Position numbers and translations under genes: made by a program. From Streptomyces sp. NBC_00523 (GTDB taxonomy: Bacteria > Actinomycetota > Actinomycetes > Streptomycetales > Streptomycetaceae), in assembly GCF_036346615.1 (NCBI RefSeq), contig NZ_CP107836.1, positions 2,852,001-2,916,000 of the forward strand: 64,000 nt of DNA. Reading direction: 5' to 3'. Of the stretch, positions 23,091-32,829 are shown piece after piece. How positions within the stretch are numbered: position 1 is the stretch's first letter; each line of letters opens with the position of its first letter. Under the pieces are notes generated by a model. It was not told where the DNA came from and ran no database searches. It saw only the letters and a list, made by a program, of their open reading frames with translations.

Positions 23091-24686
23091 CTAGACCGCG
23101 TCCCGCCAGACCGTCAGGTCACCCTGGAGGAAAGCGAGTTCGGGTATCGCGGTCGACTTCGTCGCGATCACGAACAGCGCGATGTCCCCCGAGGCGTTCA
23201 TGACGCAGATCTCGCTCCCGTTCGCCGAGGCCGCCAGCGGGAGGTTATGGATCTTGCTGTGCGGGAGGAACAGGCGGCACTCGTCGAGCGTGGTGCCCGG
23301 CTTGTCGTCCATGGGCATGAAGACGCTCGTATCGCTCTTCAGCTCGCACCCGACCGACTCGCAGCTGAAGCGGATGTCGCCCTTGTCGCCGCCCAGCTCC
23401 TTGCGCGGATCCGCGAGGTTCAGTGAGTGCTTCGCGTCCACCGTGACCAGGGCGTACGGCTCGGCCTGCGGCTCCCTCGGCGTGGGCGACGTGCTCGGTG
23501 CGGTCCGCTCTTCGGTGACCTTGCCCGCCGAAGGGGAGCCCGCCGATTCCGTCGTGGTCTTCCTCGCCCCCGACGACCGGGTGGCCGACTCCGACGCCTC
23601 CGCGCCGGCCCGGTGCTCGCCCCCGCCCATGGGCCCCATCGCCTGCCAGGCCAGGCCGAGGACCAGCAGCGCGCTCACCACGCCGACGGCCGACACCAGC
23701 GCGACGCGCCGCCTGCGCGCCCCGCGATCGACCGGTACCGGCGGCGGCCCGGCCCAGGGGTCCGTCCGCACCGGGGTGGGCTCCGGCACCGGGGCCGGAA
23801 CCGTGACCTCCGGACCGCTGATCTCCCGCCACACGGCGGGGGCACCGTCCGCGTCGGCCTCCTCGCCCAGCCGCTGCCGGCACCACTCCACGATCTCCGC
23901 CGGGGCGGGCCGCTCGGCCGGGTCGGCGGCCAGGCAGCGGGCGAACAGTGGGCGCAGGGGCTCGGGCAGCAGGGTCAGGTCGGGCTGGTCATGGATGATC
24001 CGGTACAGCACGTAGACGCCCGGGCCGTCACCGTAGAGCGGCTTGCCCAGCGCCGCGAACGCCGCCGTCTGGGCCAGGGCGAAGACATCGCTCGCCGCGG
24101 TGGCCCCCTCCCCGGACGCCTGCTCGGGGGCCATGTACGCGGGGGTGCCGATCGGGTGGCCCGTCGTGGTGTACGAGGTCGCGTCGGCGGCCAGCGCGAT
24201 GCCGAAGTCGATCACGCGCGGCCCGTCGGAGGCCAGCAGCACGTTGGACGGCTTGAGGTCGCGGTGCACGATGCCCTCGGCGTGGATGGCCCGGAGCGCC
24301 TCGGCCATGCCCGCCATCAGCCACAGCAGGGCGGACACCGGCAGCGGGCCCTGCCGCGCCACGGCCTGGGTGAGCGAGGGGCCGGGCACGTACAGCGTGG
24401 CCAGCCAGGGCGGCGTGCCCTCCGCGTCGGCGTCGATCAGCTCGGCCGTGCAGGCGCCGCGCACCCGCCGGGCCGCCCGGATCTCCCGGCCGAACCGCCC
24501 CCTGAAGTCCGGGTCGTCCGCCAGCTCGGGGCGTACGACCTTGATCGCCACGGCCCGGCCGTCCTCGGCGTACGAGAGGTAGACCCGGCCCATGCCGCCC
24601 GCGCCGAGCCGGGCGGCGAGCCGGTAGCCGGCCACCTCGGCCGGGTCGTTCGCCTGAAGCGGCTCGAAGACATCCGTCACGTCCAT
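23091..24686 (-). CDS. Serine/threonine protein kinase, PknB-type, membrane-anchored
   Basis: 531 residues from ATG 24686 with GGGGGAG upstream. The kinase domain (about 20-285) has LGAGGMGRVYLS, VAIKVV, HRDLKPSNVLL, VIDFGIAL and the GTPAYMAPEQ loop. A linker rich in Pro/Thr, one membrane segment (about 325-347) and an extracellular C-terminal domain without PASTA repeats follow. The latter includes CESVGCELKSDTSVFM and two more Cys that may form disulfides. It probably senses an external signal and phosphorylates cytoplasmic proteins. No cognate phosphatase is next to it. Confidence 0.93.
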   Translation of the reverse strand: MDVTDVFEPLQANDPAEVAGYRLAARLGAGGMGRVYLSYAEDGRAVAIKVVRPELADDPDFRGRFGREIRAARRVRGACTAELIDADAEGTPPWLATLYVPGPSLTQAVARQGPLPVSALLWLMAGMAEALRAIHAEGIVHRDLKPSNVLLASDGPRVIDFGIALAADATSYTTTGHPIGTPAYMAPEQASGEGATAASDVFALAQTAAFAALGKPLYGDGPGVYVLYRIIHDQPDLTLLPEPLRPLFARCLAADPAERPAPAEIVEWCRQRLGEEADADGAPAVWREISGPEVTVPAPVPEPTPVRTDPWAGPPPVPVDRGARRRRVALVSAVGVVSALLVLGLAWQAMGPMGGGEHRAGAEASESATRSSGARKTTTESAGSPSAGKVTEERTAPSTSPTPREPQAEPYALVTVDAKHSLNLADPRKELGGDKGDIRFSCESVGCELKSDTSVFMPMDDKPGTTLDECRLFLPHSKIHNLPLAASANGSEICVMNASGDIALFVIATKSTAIPELAFLQGDLTVWRDAV

Positions 24687-24772
24687 CGGCCCGCTCCCCC
24701 ACTGTGATGCACTGGCCAACGCCCGCAGCCTAGCAACGGCCTCACGCGGAGTTGATCACCGCACACATGCGA

Positions 24773-24800
24773 CAGCCCCCGGCATCACGGCCGGGGGCTG
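24773..24800 (-). terminator. Hairpin terminator after the acyl-CoA dehydrogenase gene
   Basis: Ten-base perfect arms CAGCCCCCGG (24773-24782) and CCGGGGGCTG (24791-24800), eight-base loop. It sits 25 bases downstream of the minus-strand acyl-CoA dehydrogenase stop and upstream of the kinase start, insulating the two. Confidence 0.8.
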
Positions 24801-24824
24801 CGCGCTCGTACGAAAGACGTCCCG

Positions 24825-25991
24825 TTACGGCAGGTTGCGCGCCATCACGATGCGCTGGACCTGGTTCGTGCCCTCGTAGATCTGGGTGATCTTGGCGTCG
24901 CGCATCATCCGCTCCACCGGGTAGTCCCGCGTGTAGCCGTAGCCGCCGAGGAGCTGGACCGCGTCCGTGGTGACCTCCATGGCGACGTCGGAGGCGAAGC
25001 ACTTGGCGGCGGCGCCGAAGAACGTGAGGTCGGCGTCGACGCGCTCGGACTTGGCGGCGGCCGAGTACGTCAGCTGGCGGGCGGCCTCCAGCTTCATGGC
25101 CATGTCGGCGAGCATGAACTGGACGCCCTGGAAGTCCGCGATCGGCTTGCCGAACTGCTTGCGCTCCTGGACGTAACCCTTGGCGTAGTCCAGCGCGCCC
25201 TGGGCGACACCGAGGGCCTGGGCCGCGATGGTGATGCGGGTGTGGTCCAGGGTCTTCATCGCGGTGGCGAAGCCGGTGCCCTCCTCGCCGATCATGCGGT
25301 CGGCGGGGATGCGGACGTTGTCGAAGTAGACCTCGCGGGTCGGGGAACCCTTGATGCCGAGCTTCTTCTCGGGGGCGCCGAAGGAGACGCCCTCGTCGGA
25401 CTTCTCCACGACGAAGGCCGAGATGCCCTTGGAGCGCTTCTCCGGGTCCGTGACGGCCATGACCGTGTAGTACTCGGAGACGCCCGCGTTGGTGATCCAG
25501 CGCTTCACGCCGTTGAGGACCCAGAAGTCGCCGTCGCGCACGGCGCGGGTCTTCATGCCGGCCGCGTCGGAGCCCGCGTCCGGCTCGGAGAGGCAGTACG
25601 AGAACATGCCGTCGCCCTTGGCCAGCGGGCCCAGGTACTTCTTCTTCAGGGCCTCGGAGCCGGACAGGACGACCGGGAGCGAGCCGAGCTTGTTCACGGC
25701 CGGGATCAGGGAGGAGGACACGCAGGCGCGGGCCACCTCCTCGATCACGATGACCGTGGCGAGCGCGTCGGCGCCGGCGCCTCCGTACTCCTCCGGTACG
25801 TGGACCGCGTGCAGATCGGCGGCGGTGAGGGCGTCCAGCGCCTCCTGCGGGAAGCGGGCCTCCTCGTCGACCGCGGCCGCGAACGGGGCGATCTTCGCCT
25901 CGGCGAGCGCACGCACCGTCTCACGGAGCATCTCGTGCTCCTCAGCCGGACGGTACAGGTCGAAATCGGTCGAACCCGCCAAGACGCTCAC
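24825..25991 (-). CDS. Acyl-CoA dehydrogenase
   Basis: 388 residues, the standard length of the family. FAD/substrate motifs are clear: YCLSEPDAGSD (about 131-141), NGVKRWITNAG, QFGKPIADFQGVQF, LLGGYGYTRDYPVERMMRDA and IYEGTNQVQR, whose Glu is the expected catalytic base of short-chain-type enzymes. It catalyses alpha,beta-dehydrogenation of acyl-CoA esters in fatty or branched-chain acid breakdown, passing electrons to ETF. It is monocistronic, divergent from ugd, with an AT-richer promoter region (about 26003-26032) upstream. Confidence 0.95.
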   Translation of the reverse strand: MSVLAGSTDFDLYRPAEEHEMLRETVRALAEAKIAPFAAAVDEEARFPQEALDALTAADLHAVHVPEEYGGAGADALATVIVIEEVARACVSSSLIPAVNKLGSLPVVLSGSEALKKKYLGPLAKGDGMFSYCLSEPDAGSDAAGMKTRAVRDGDFWVLNGVKRWITNAGVSEYYTVMAVTDPEKRSKGISAFVVEKSDEGVSFGAPEKKLGIKGSPTREVYFDNVRIPADRMIGEEGTGFATAMKTLDHTRITIAAQALGVAQGALDYAKGYVQERKQFGKPIADFQGVQFMLADMAMKLEAARQLTYSAAAKSERVDADLTFFGAAAKCFASDVAMEVTTDAVQLLGGYGYTRDYPVERMMRDAKITQIYEGTNQVQRIVMARNLP

Positions 25992-26157
25992 TCCCCAGGG
26001 TGCTAACTACCGTTAAGTAACCCAATTTTATGCGTTCGGCCCGCCCCCGGCATACGCGCTCGGGCCGTGAGCTGCGCGACAGCCGGAAAGGGGAGGTCCG
26101 ACAGGCGGGACTATGCTCGTTCACCGCATGTCCGTCCGCATCTCACAGGAGCACTCC

Positions 26158-27501
26158 ATGGCCCTCAGGATCACCGTGATCGGCACCGGCTATCTCGGCG
26201 CCACACACGCCGCGGCCATGGCGGAGCTGGGCTTCGAGGTCCTGGGTCTCGATGTCGTGCCGGAGAAGATCGAGATGCTGTCGGCCGGCAAGGTCCCGAT
26301 GTACGAGCCGGGCCTGGAGGAGATGCTCCAGCGGCACGTCGCGGGCATCGAGGGGGCCACGGGACGGCTGCGGTTCACCACCTCGTGGGAGGAGGTGGCG
26401 GAGTTCGGCGACGTGCACTTCGTGTGCACCAACACTCCGCAGAAGCACGGCGAGTACGCCTGTGACATGTCCTACGTCGACAGCGCCTTCAACTCGCTCG
26501 CGCCGCTCCTCAACCGCCCCGCCCTCGTCGTCGGCAAGTCCACCGTGCCCGTCGGCTCCGCCGCCCGCCTCGCCGCCCGCCTCGCGGAGCTGGCCCCCGT
26601 GGGCGCGGACGCGGAGCTGGCCTGGAACCCGGAGTTCCTGCGCGAGGGCTTCGCGGTGGACGACACCCTGCACCCGGACCGGATCGTCGTCGGCGTGACG
26701 AGTGAGCGGGCCGAGAAGCTGCTGCGCGAGGTGTACGCCGTCCCGGTCGCGGAGGGCTCCCCGTTCGTCGTGACGGACTACCCGACCGCCGAACTGGTGA
26801 AGACCGCCGCCAACTCCTTCCTGGCGACCAAGATCTCGTTCATCAACGCCATGGCCGAGGTCTGCGAGGCCGCCGACGGCGACGTGGCGAAGCTCGCCGA
26901 GGCGATCGGCCACGACGAGCGCATCGGAAGTAAGTTCCTGCGGGCCGGCATCGGCTTCGGCGGCGGCTGCCTCCCCAAGGACATCCGCGCCTTCATGGCC
27001 CGCGCCGGTGAGCTGGGCGCCGACCAGGCGCTGACGTTCCTGCGCGAGGTCGACTCGATCAACATGCGCCGCCGGGGCCACATGGTCGAGCTGGCCCGGG
27101 AGGCCGTGGGCGGCGACTCCTTCCTCGGCAAGCGGGTCGCCGTGCTGGGCGCCACCTTCAAGCCCGACTCGGACGACGTACGCGACTCGCCCGCGCTCAA
27201 CGTGGCCGGCCAGATCCACCTCCAGGGCGGCCAGGTGACCGTCTTCGACCCGAAGGGCATGGAGAACGCCCGCCGCATCTTCCCCACCCTCGGTTACGCG
27301 GAGAGCGCGCTCGACGCGGTGCGCGGCGCGGACGTCGTGCTGCACCTGACGGAGTGGCGCGAGTTCCGCGACCTGGACGCGGAGGCGCTGGGCGCGGTCG
27401 CGGGCCACCGGATCATCCTCGACGGGCGCAACGCCCTCGACCCGGTCGCGTGGCGCGAGGCCGGCTGGACCTTCCGCGCGATGGGGCGCCCGACGGCCTG
27501 A
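26158..27501 (+). CDS. UDP-glucose 6-dehydrogenase
   Basis: 447 residues from ATG 26158 with CAGGAGC upstream (the frame is open from 26113). The NAD-binding GTGYLG motif, VGKSTVPVGS, NPEFLREGFAVDDTLHPDR, and the active-site block GIGFGGGCLPKDIRAFM with the catalytic Cys are all present, as is the C-terminal FKPDSDDVRDSP region. It oxidises UDP-glucose to UDP-glucuronate with two NAD+, feeding surface polysaccharides such as teichuronic-type polymers. Other UDP- or GDP-sugar dehydrogenases share these motifs, so the exact sugar is inferred. Confidence 0.92.
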   Translation: MALRITVIGTGYLGATHAAAMAELGFEVLGLDVVPEKIEMLSAGKVPMYEPGLEEMLQRHVAGIEGATGRLRFTTSWEEVAEFGDVHFVCTNTPQKHGEYACDMSYVDSAFNSLAPLLNRPALVVGKSTVPVGSAARLAARLAELAPVGADAELAWNPEFLREGFAVDDTLHPDRIVVGVTSERAEKLLREVYAVPVAEGSPFVVTDYPTAELVKTAANSFLATKISFINAMAEVCEAADGDVAKLAEAIGHDERIGSKFLRAGIGFGGGCLPKDIRAFMARAGELGADQALTFLREVDSINMRRRGHMVELAREAVGGDSFLGKRVAVLGATFKPDSDDVRDSPALNVAGQIHLQGGQVTVFDPKGMENARRIFPTLGYAESALDAVRGADVVLHLTEWREFRDLDAEALGAVAGHRIILDGRNALDPVAWREAGWTFRAMGRPTA

Positions 27502-27548
27502 CACCGGGGCACACTAGGGCCTGTCCGTACTCTGCCCGAGGAGGAAAC

Positions 27549-27908
27549 ATGGCCCTGGCCGCAGTGGGTGCCGTCGTCCTGGACTGCCCCGACCCCATCG
27601 CCCTGGCGAACTTCTACGCGGCGCTGATCGGCGGCACGGTCGAGCAGCAGGAGGACTGGGTGGACCTCAAAGGAGGCGCGGGCGCCCCGCTCGCCTTCCA
27701 GGCCGCGCCCGGCTTCGTACCGCCGAAGTGGCCGAGCGCCGACGCCTCGCAGCAGTTCCACCTGGACCTGACCGTGGACGACCTGGACGCGGCGGAGCGG
27801 GAGGTGCTGGCGCTGGGCGCGACGGTGCTGGAGGCGGACGACCGGGAGCGCACCTTCCGGGTCTACGCGGACCCGGCGGGGCACCCGTTCTGCCTCTGCG
27901 CCTGTTGA
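27549..27908 (+). CDS. VOC superfamily (glyoxalase/bleomycin-resistance-like) protein
   Basis: 119 residues from ATG 27549 with GAGGAAAC before it. The beta-alpha-beta-beta-beta pairs of the vicinal-oxygen-chelate fold are visible: VVLDCPDPIALANFYAALIG, FHLDLTVDDLDAAEREVLAL and VYADPAGHPFCLCAC. Actinobacterial homologs are usually called glyoxalase-like; the substrate is unknown. Such small VOC proteins can bind metals or antibiotics. It follows ugd by 47 bases, possibly in the same transcript. Confidence 0.9.
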   Translation: MALAAVGAVVLDCPDPIALANFYAALIGGTVEQQEDWVDLKGGAGAPLAFQAAPGFVPPKWPSADASQQFHLDLTVDDLDAAEREVLALGATVLEADDRERTFRVYADPAGHPFCLCAC

Positions 27909-27925
27909 AAACCTGCTGAGAAGGG

Positions 27926-27953
27926 CGCCCCGGTGGCTCAGGCCGCCGGGGCG
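27926..27953. terminator. Hairpin at the convergent ends of the VOC and dipeptidase genes
   Basis: CGCCCCGG (27926-27933) pairs with CCGGGGCG (27946-27953), with a small inner GGC/GCC pairing. It overlaps the last codons of the dipeptidase gene, a compact convergent terminator. Confidence 0.6.
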
Positions 27954-29134
27954 TCCAGCTGTTCGATCGTGGCGTGGGACGGGCCGCGCCGGGTGCGCAG
28001 GTCCCGCGCCACGTCCTCGGCGGCGCGCAGCACCCGTACGGCGTTCTGCCAGGTGAGCTTGGCCAGGTCGGCGGCGGACCAGTTCCGGCGCAGCAGCTCC
28101 GCGATCAGGTTCGGGTAGCCGGCGACGCTCTCCAGGCCCTGCGGGAGGAACGCGGTGCCGTCGTAGTCGCCGCCGATGCCGATGTGGTCGACGCCCGCGA
28201 CCTCGCGCATGTGGTCGAGGTGGTCGGCGATGGTGGCCACGGTCGCGACGGGGCGCGGGGTCGCAGCCTCGAACGCGGCGTGCAGCTTCATCGCGCGCTC
28301 GGTGGTGTCCAGGTGGTGCAGCCCGTGCGCGCGCAGGTTCTCGTCGGCGGCCCGCGTCCAGGCGACGGCCTCCGGCAGGACGAACTTCGGTACGAAGGTG
28401 GCCATGGCGATGCCGCCGTTGGCCGGGAGCTGCGCGAGGACGTCGTCGGGGATGTTGCGCGGGTGGTCGCAGACAGCGCGCGACGAGGAGTGCGAGAACA
28501 TCACCGGCGCCTCGGAGGTGGCGAGCGCGTCGCGCATGGTCGTCGCCGCGACGTGCGAGAGATCGACCAGCATGCCGGTGCGGTTCATCTCGCGGACGAC
28601 CTCGTGGCCGAACGGCGAGAGGCCGCCCACGCCGGGCTCGTCCGTCGCGGAGTCCGCCCAGGCGATGTTGTCGTTGTGGGTGAGCGTCATGTAGCGGACG
28701 CCCAGCGCGTGCAGCCCGCGCAGGGTGCCCAGCGAATTCGCGATGGAGTGGCCACCCTCGGCGCCCATCAGGGAGGCGATCCGGCCCTCGGCGCGGGCGG
28801 CCTCCATGTCGTCGGCGGTCAGGGCGCGCCGGAGATCGGCCGGGTAGCGCTCCAGGAGCTCGGCGACGACGTCGATCTGTTCCAGCGTCGCGCTGACGGC
28901 GGCGTCGCCCGCGAGGTCGGAGCGCACGTAGACGGACCAGAACTGGGCGCCGACGCCCCCGGCGCGGAGCCGGGGGATGTCGGTGTGCAGGTGGGCCGAC
29001 TGGTCGGTGGCGATGTCGCGTACGGCCAGGTCGTAGTCGACCTGCTCGCGCAGCGCCCACGGCAGGTCGTTGTGGCCGTCGACCACCGGGTACTCGGCGA
29101 GGAGTTCCCGGGACCGGTCCAGTCGGTCCGTCAT
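27938..29134 (-). CDS. Membrane dipeptidase family (M19) zinc peptidase
   Basis: 398 residues, family length. The metal-binding opening [63 protein letters not shown] and [17 protein letters not shown] are the renal-dipeptidase motifs, including the bridging Glu of GAEGGH. No signal peptide is visible, so the enzyme should be cytosolic. It cleaves dipeptides, often those with a C-terminal D-residue. It is just upstream of nothing else on its strand; purE ends only five bases from its start, so it is probably the last gene of a purK-purE-dipeptidase transcript. Confidence 0.92.
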   Translation of the reverse strand: MTDRLDRSRELLAEYPVVDGHNDLPWALREQVDYDLAVRDIATDQSAHLHTDIPRLRAGGVGAQFWSVYVRSDLAGDAAVSATLEQIDVVAELLERYPADLRRALTADDMEAARAEGRIASLMGAEGGHSIANSLGTLRGLHALGVRYMTLTHNDNIAWADSATDEPGVGGLSPFGHEVVREMNRTGMLVDLSHVAATTMRDALATSEAPVMFSHSSSRAVCDHPRNIPDDVLAQLPANGGIAMATFVPKFVLPEAVAWTRAADENLRAHGLHHLDTTERAMKLHAAFEAATPRPVATVATIADHLDHMREVAGVDHIGIGGDYDGTAFLPQGLESVAGYPNLIAELLRRNWSAADLAKLTWQNAVRVLRAAEDVARDLRTRRGPSHATIEQLDAPAA

Positions 29135-29139
29135 GGTGC

Positions 29140-29679
29140 CTACTTTCCGAAGCCGAAGGACTCCGCGCCCGCCGCCTTCTGGCGCAGCCGCTTGCCCTTC
29201 TCGGTGGCCTGGTCGTTGAGGTCGCCCAGGAACTCCGTCATCCGGCCCTGGAGCTCGGGGTCGGCGGCGGCCAGGACGCGGACGGCCAGCAGACCGGCGT
29301 TGCGCGCCCCGGCGATGGAGACCGTGGCGACGGGGATGCCGGCGGGCATCTGGACGATGGACATCAGGCTGTCCATGCCGTCCAGGTACTTCAGCGGGAC
29401 CGGCACGCCGATGACCGGCAGCGGGGTGACCGAGGCGAGCATGCCGGGCAGGTGGGCGGCGCCGCCCGCGCCCGCGATGATCGCCTTGAGGCCGCGGCCC
29501 GCCGCGTTCTCGCCGTACGCGATCATCTCGCGGGGCATGCGGTGGGCGGAGACGACGTCGACCTCGTACGGGATGCCGAACTCGTCCAGGGCCTTGGCCG
29601 CCGCTTCCATGACGGGCCAGTCGGAGTCCGAGCCCATGACGATGCCGACGACCGGGGCGGCGGAGGCGGGGGAAGTCAT
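29140..29679 (-). CDS. purE: N5-carboxyaminoimidazole ribonucleotide mutase (class I PurE)
   Basis: 179 residues from ATG 29679, coupled to purK by an ATGA overlap. Motifs [29 protein letters not shown] and [17 protein letters not shown] are those of class I PurE, with the SAHR catalytic His. It converts N5-CAIR to CAIR in purine synthesis. The C-terminal helix is a few residues longer than in E. coli PurE and is Lys/Gly-rich ([19 protein letters not shown]). Confidence 0.96.
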   Translation of the reverse strand: MTSPASAAPVVGIVMGSDSDWPVMEAAAKALDEFGIPYEVDVVSAHRMPREMIAYGENAAGRGLKAIIAGAGGAAHLPGMLASVTPLPVIGVPVPLKYLDGMDSLMSIVQMPAGIPVATVSIAGARNAGLLAVRVLAAADPELQGRMTEFLGDLNDQATEKGKRLRQKAAGAESFGFGK

Positions 29680-30815
29680 TCGGTGATCGTTCCTCGCAGG
29701 TAGTCGGCCGCGTGCCGGGCGCGTTCGCGCACGTCCGCCAGATCGTCGCCGTAGGTGTTGACGTGGCCGACCTTGCGGCCGGGCTTCACGTCCTTGCCGT
29801 ACATGTGGATCTTGAGCTGCGGGTCGCGCGCCATGCAGTGCAGGTAGCCCTGGTACATGTCCGGGTAGTCGCCGCCGAGGACGTTGCACATGACCGTCCA
29901 GGGGGCGCGGGGGCGCGGGTCGCCGAGGGGGAGGTCGAGGACCGCCCGGACGTGGTTGGCGAACTGCGAGGTGATCGCGCCGTCCATGGTCCAGTGGCCG
30001 GAGTTGTGCGGGCGCATGGCCAGCTCGTTGACCAGGATGCGGCCGTCGCGGGTCTCGAACAGCTCGACCGCGAGGTGCCCGACGACGCCCAGCTCGGAGG
30101 CGATGCGCAGCGCGAGCTGCTGGGCCTCGCCCGCCAGGCCCTCGTCCAGCTCGGGCGCCGGGGCGATCACCGTGTCGCAGACGCCGTCGACCTGGATGGA
30201 CTCGACGACCGGGTAGGCCACGGCCTGGCCGTGCGGCGAGCGGACGATGTTGGCCGCCAGCTCCCGTACGAAGTCGACCTTCTCCTCGGCGAGCACCGGG
30301 ACACCGGCCCGGAACGGCTCGGCCGCGTCCGCCTCGGAGCGGACCACCCAGACGCCCTTGCCGTCGTAGCCGCCGCGCACGGTCTTGAGGACGACCGGGA
30401 AGCCACCGCCCTCCGCGGCGAAGGCCACGACGTCGGCCGGGTCCTTCACGATGCGGTGGCGGGGGCAGGGCGCGCCGATCTCGGTGAGCTTCGCGCGCAT
30501 CACCCCCTTGTCCTGGGCGTGCACCAGAGCGTCGGGGCCGGGGCGCACGGGAATGCCGTCCGCCTCCAGGGCCCGCAGATGCTCGGTGGGCACGTGCTCG
30601 TGATCGAAGGTGATCACGTCACAGCCGCGCGCGAAGGCCCTCAGCGTCTCCAGGTCGCGGTAGTCGCCTACGACGACCTCACCCGCCACCTGGGCCGCGG
30701 AGTCCTGAGCGGTGTCGCTGAGGAGCTTGAACTTGATGCCGAGGGGGATGCCCGCCTCGTGGGTCATACGGGCGAGCTGACCGCCACCGACCATGCCGAC
30801 TACCGGGAACGTCAC
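29676..30815 (-). CDS. purK: N5-carboxyaminoimidazole ribonucleotide synthase (PurK)
   Basis: 379 residues from GTG 30815, preceded by CTGGGGGC; the upstream frame (to 30920) has no better start. An ATP-grasp enzyme: [29 protein letters not shown], the [14 protein letters not shown] loop and [17 protein letters not shown]. It makes N5-CAIR from AIR, ATP and bicarbonate and hands it to PurE. The ATGA overlap keeps the two in step. It is divergent from the GtrA gene. Confidence 0.96.
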   Translation of the reverse strand: MTFPVVGMVGGGQLARMTHEAGIPLGIKFKLLSDTAQDSAAQVAGEVVVGDYRDLETLRAFARGCDVITFDHEHVPTEHLRALEADGIPVRPGPDALVHAQDKGVMRAKLTEIGAPCPRHRIVKDPADVVAFAAEGGGFPVVLKTVRGGYDGKGVWVVRSEADAAEPFRAGVPVLAEEKVDFVRELAANIVRSPHGQAVAYPVVESIQVDGVCDTVIAPAPELDEGLAGEAQQLALRIASELGVVGHLAVELFETRDGRILVNELAMRPHNSGHWTMDGAITSQFANHVRAVLDLPLGDPRPRAPWTVMCNVLGGDYPDMYQGYLHCMARDPQLKIHMYGKDVKPGRKVGHVNTYGDDLADVRERARHAADYLRGTITE

Positions 30816-30972
30816 GCCCCCAGGGTATCCGCACCGCCCGCCCGCGCCCGTGGCCGGGGGCGGGGCCCACCTCACACGTTCGCGTACGCACAGGCGTCCG
30901 GCGGGTGTCCTGGTTAGCATGGCCGGGTTGACGGAACATGGAGCGGGACCTACGGACGGACTGAGCGATCAC

Positions 30973-31494
30973 ATGAGCGAGCGAGGCGCACTGCGGGCCC
31001 GGCTGGAGCTGCTGGCCCGGGAGGTCGCCAAGTTCGGCGTGGTCGGCGTGGTCGGCCTGGTGGTCAACATCGCCGTGTCCAACCTGCTGTGGCGGTACAC
31101 GGAGATCCCGACCGTGCGGGCCGGGCTGCTCGCCACGTTCGTGGCGATCCTCTGCAACTACGTGGGCTTCCGCCACTGGACGTACCGCGACCGCGACAAG
31201 ACCGGCCGCACCCGTGAGCTGACCCTGTTCCTGCTGTTCAGCGCGGTGGGCGCGGTGATCGAGACCGGCGTGCTGTACGTGGCGACGTACGGGTTCGGCT
31301 GGGACACCCCGGTCCAGAGCAACGTCTTCAAGATCGTCGGGATCGGCGTCGCGACGCTGTTCCGCTTCTGGTCCTACCGGACGTGGGTCTTCAAGGCGCT
31401 GCCCGCGCCTTCGGAGGGCGTTGCCGACAAAGAGGCCCTGGTGACGGTGCCCGCGCCCGCGGTGCGGGTCGAGGTGGATCCGGCGCGTCGGTAG
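30973..31494 (+). CDS. GtrA family membrane protein
   Basis: 173 residues from ATG 30973; ATG 30919 in the same frame would add 18 residues. Four membrane segments are predicted (VGVVGLVVNIAVSNLLW, AGLLATFVAILCNYVGF, FLLFSAVGAVIETGVLY, VFKIVGIGVATLFRFWSY), and the RFWSYRTWVF end is a GtrA hallmark. GtrA proteins help move polyprenyl-linked sugars across the membrane for glycosylation of surface polymers. TAGCAT at 30914-30919 could be a -10 element, which favours the downstream start. Confidence 0.87.
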   Translation: MSERGALRARLELLAREVAKFGVVGVVGLVVNIAVSNLLWRYTEIPTVRAGLLATFVAILCNYVGFRHWTYRDRDKTGRTRELTLFLLFSAVGAVIETGVLYVATYGFGWDTPVQSNVFKIVGIGVATLFRFWSYRTWVFKALPAPSEGVADKEALVTVPAPAVRVEVDPARR

Positions 31495-31500
31495 CCGGCA

Positions 31501-32766
31501 TTACCGCACCGGGCGTTCCGGTTCCTCTCTCGGCTGGGCCATGCGACTCAGGAAGAGGGCGAAGACCGGGGGCTGCTGCTGAAGGAGTTCCAGGCGGCCG
31601 CCGTCCGCCTCGGCGAGGTCGCGGGCGACCGCGAGGCCGATGCCCGTGGAGTTGCGGCCGCTGATGGTCCGCTCGAAGATCCGGGCTCCCAGGTCCGCCG
31701 GGACGCCGGGGCCCTCGTCCGTGACCTCGATGACCGCCTGGTTGCCGGTGACCCGCGTGCGCAGCGCGACCGTACCGCCGCCGTGCATGAGCGAGTTCTC
31801 GATCAGCGCGGCCAGGACCTGGGCGACCGCGCCCGGGGTGCCCACGGCGCTCAGTCCCTGCTTGCCGGAGCAGACGATGGCGCGCCCCTCGCCACGGTAG
31901 GCCGGGCGCCACTCCTCGATCTGCTGCTTGACGACCTCGTCCAGGTCGAAGACGACCGCCGAGCCCGTCCGGGGGTCCCGGGCGTTGGTCAGCAGCCGCT
32001 CCACCACGTCCGTGAGCCGTTCGACCTGGGCGAGGGCGATGTGCGCCTCCTCCTTCACGGTCTCCGGGTCGTCGGTCAGCGAGATCTCCTCGATCCGCAT
32101 GGACAGGGCCGTGAGCGGCGTACGCAGCTGGTGGGAGGCGTCCGCGGCGAGCCGGCGTTCGGCGGTGAGCATCCGGGCGATCCGCTCGGCGGAGGAGTCC
32201 AGGACGTCGGCGACGCGGTCCAGCTCGGGCACCCCGTACCGCTTGTGGCGCGGGCGGGGGTCGCCGGAGCCCAGGCGTTCGGCGGTCTCCGCGAGGTCGG
32301 TGAGCGGCGAGGCCAGCTTGTCGGCCTGGCGTACGGCGAGGAGGACGGCGGAGACGATGGCCAGCAGCGCCACCGCGCCGATGATCATCAGGGTGCGGCC
32401 GACCTCGCGGGTGACGGCGGAGCGGGACTCCTCGACGGTGACCGTCTCGCCGTTCTCACCCGTCTCGGTGGCGGTGATCACGCTGCCGCCGGGGCGCTCG
32501 CCGACCTCGATGGGGGCGCGTCCCGGCATCTTGACCAGGGCGTAGCGCTTGTCGTCGATCTGCTCGGCCAGCACCGCGGGGTTGATCCGCTCGGAGCCCA
32601 GGAGCCGGCTCTCGATGACGCTGATCAGCCGCAGCGCCTCGGAGTCGACGCTCTCCTGGGCGCTGCTGCTGATGGTGCGGGTCTCGACAATGACGAGGGA
32701 GACGCCGAAGACGGCGATCACCACGAGCACGACGGCGAGGGTCGAATTGATCAGTCGTCGGCGCAT
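31501..32766 (-). CDS. Sensor histidine kinase (OmpR-partner type)
   Basis: 421 residues. Two membrane segments (about 6-27 and 123-145) flank a roughly 95-residue extracellular sensor. HAMP follows (about 146-195; RQADKLASPLTDLAETAERL), then the H-box ADASHQLRTPLTAL with the phospho-accepting His (about 210), the N-box LAALIENSLMHGGG, and G-box DEGPGVP and NSTGIGLAVA. It autophosphorylates and passes phosphate to the regulator encoded 63 bases upstream. The two form one operon (regulator first). Signal unknown; the SVDSEALRLIS region is the likely sensor helix. Confidence 0.94.
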   Translation of the reverse strand: MRRRLINSTLAVVLVVIAVFGVSLVIVETRTISSSAQESVDSEALRLISVIESRLLGSERINPAVLAEQIDDKRYALVKMPGRAPIEVGERPGGSVITATETGENGETVTVEESRSAVTREVGRTLMIIGAVALLAIVSAVLLAVRQADKLASPLTDLAETAERLGSGDPRPRHKRYGVPELDRVADVLDSSAERIARMLTAERRLAADASHQLRTPLTALSMRIEEISLTDDPETVKEEAHIALAQVERLTDVVERLLTNARDPRTGSAVVFDLDEVVKQQIEEWRPAYRGEGRAIVCSGKQGLSAVGTPGAVAQVLAALIENSLMHGGGTVALRTRVTGNQAVIEVTDEGPGVPADLGARIFERTISGRNSTGIGLAVARDLAEADGGRLELLQQQPPVFALFLSRMAQPREEPERPVR

Positions 32767-32829
32767 GCCTGCTTCTGTACGTCAGTCGGCTCGGGTCGGA
32801 CAGGTCGGACAGCAGGGACGCTACAGGTC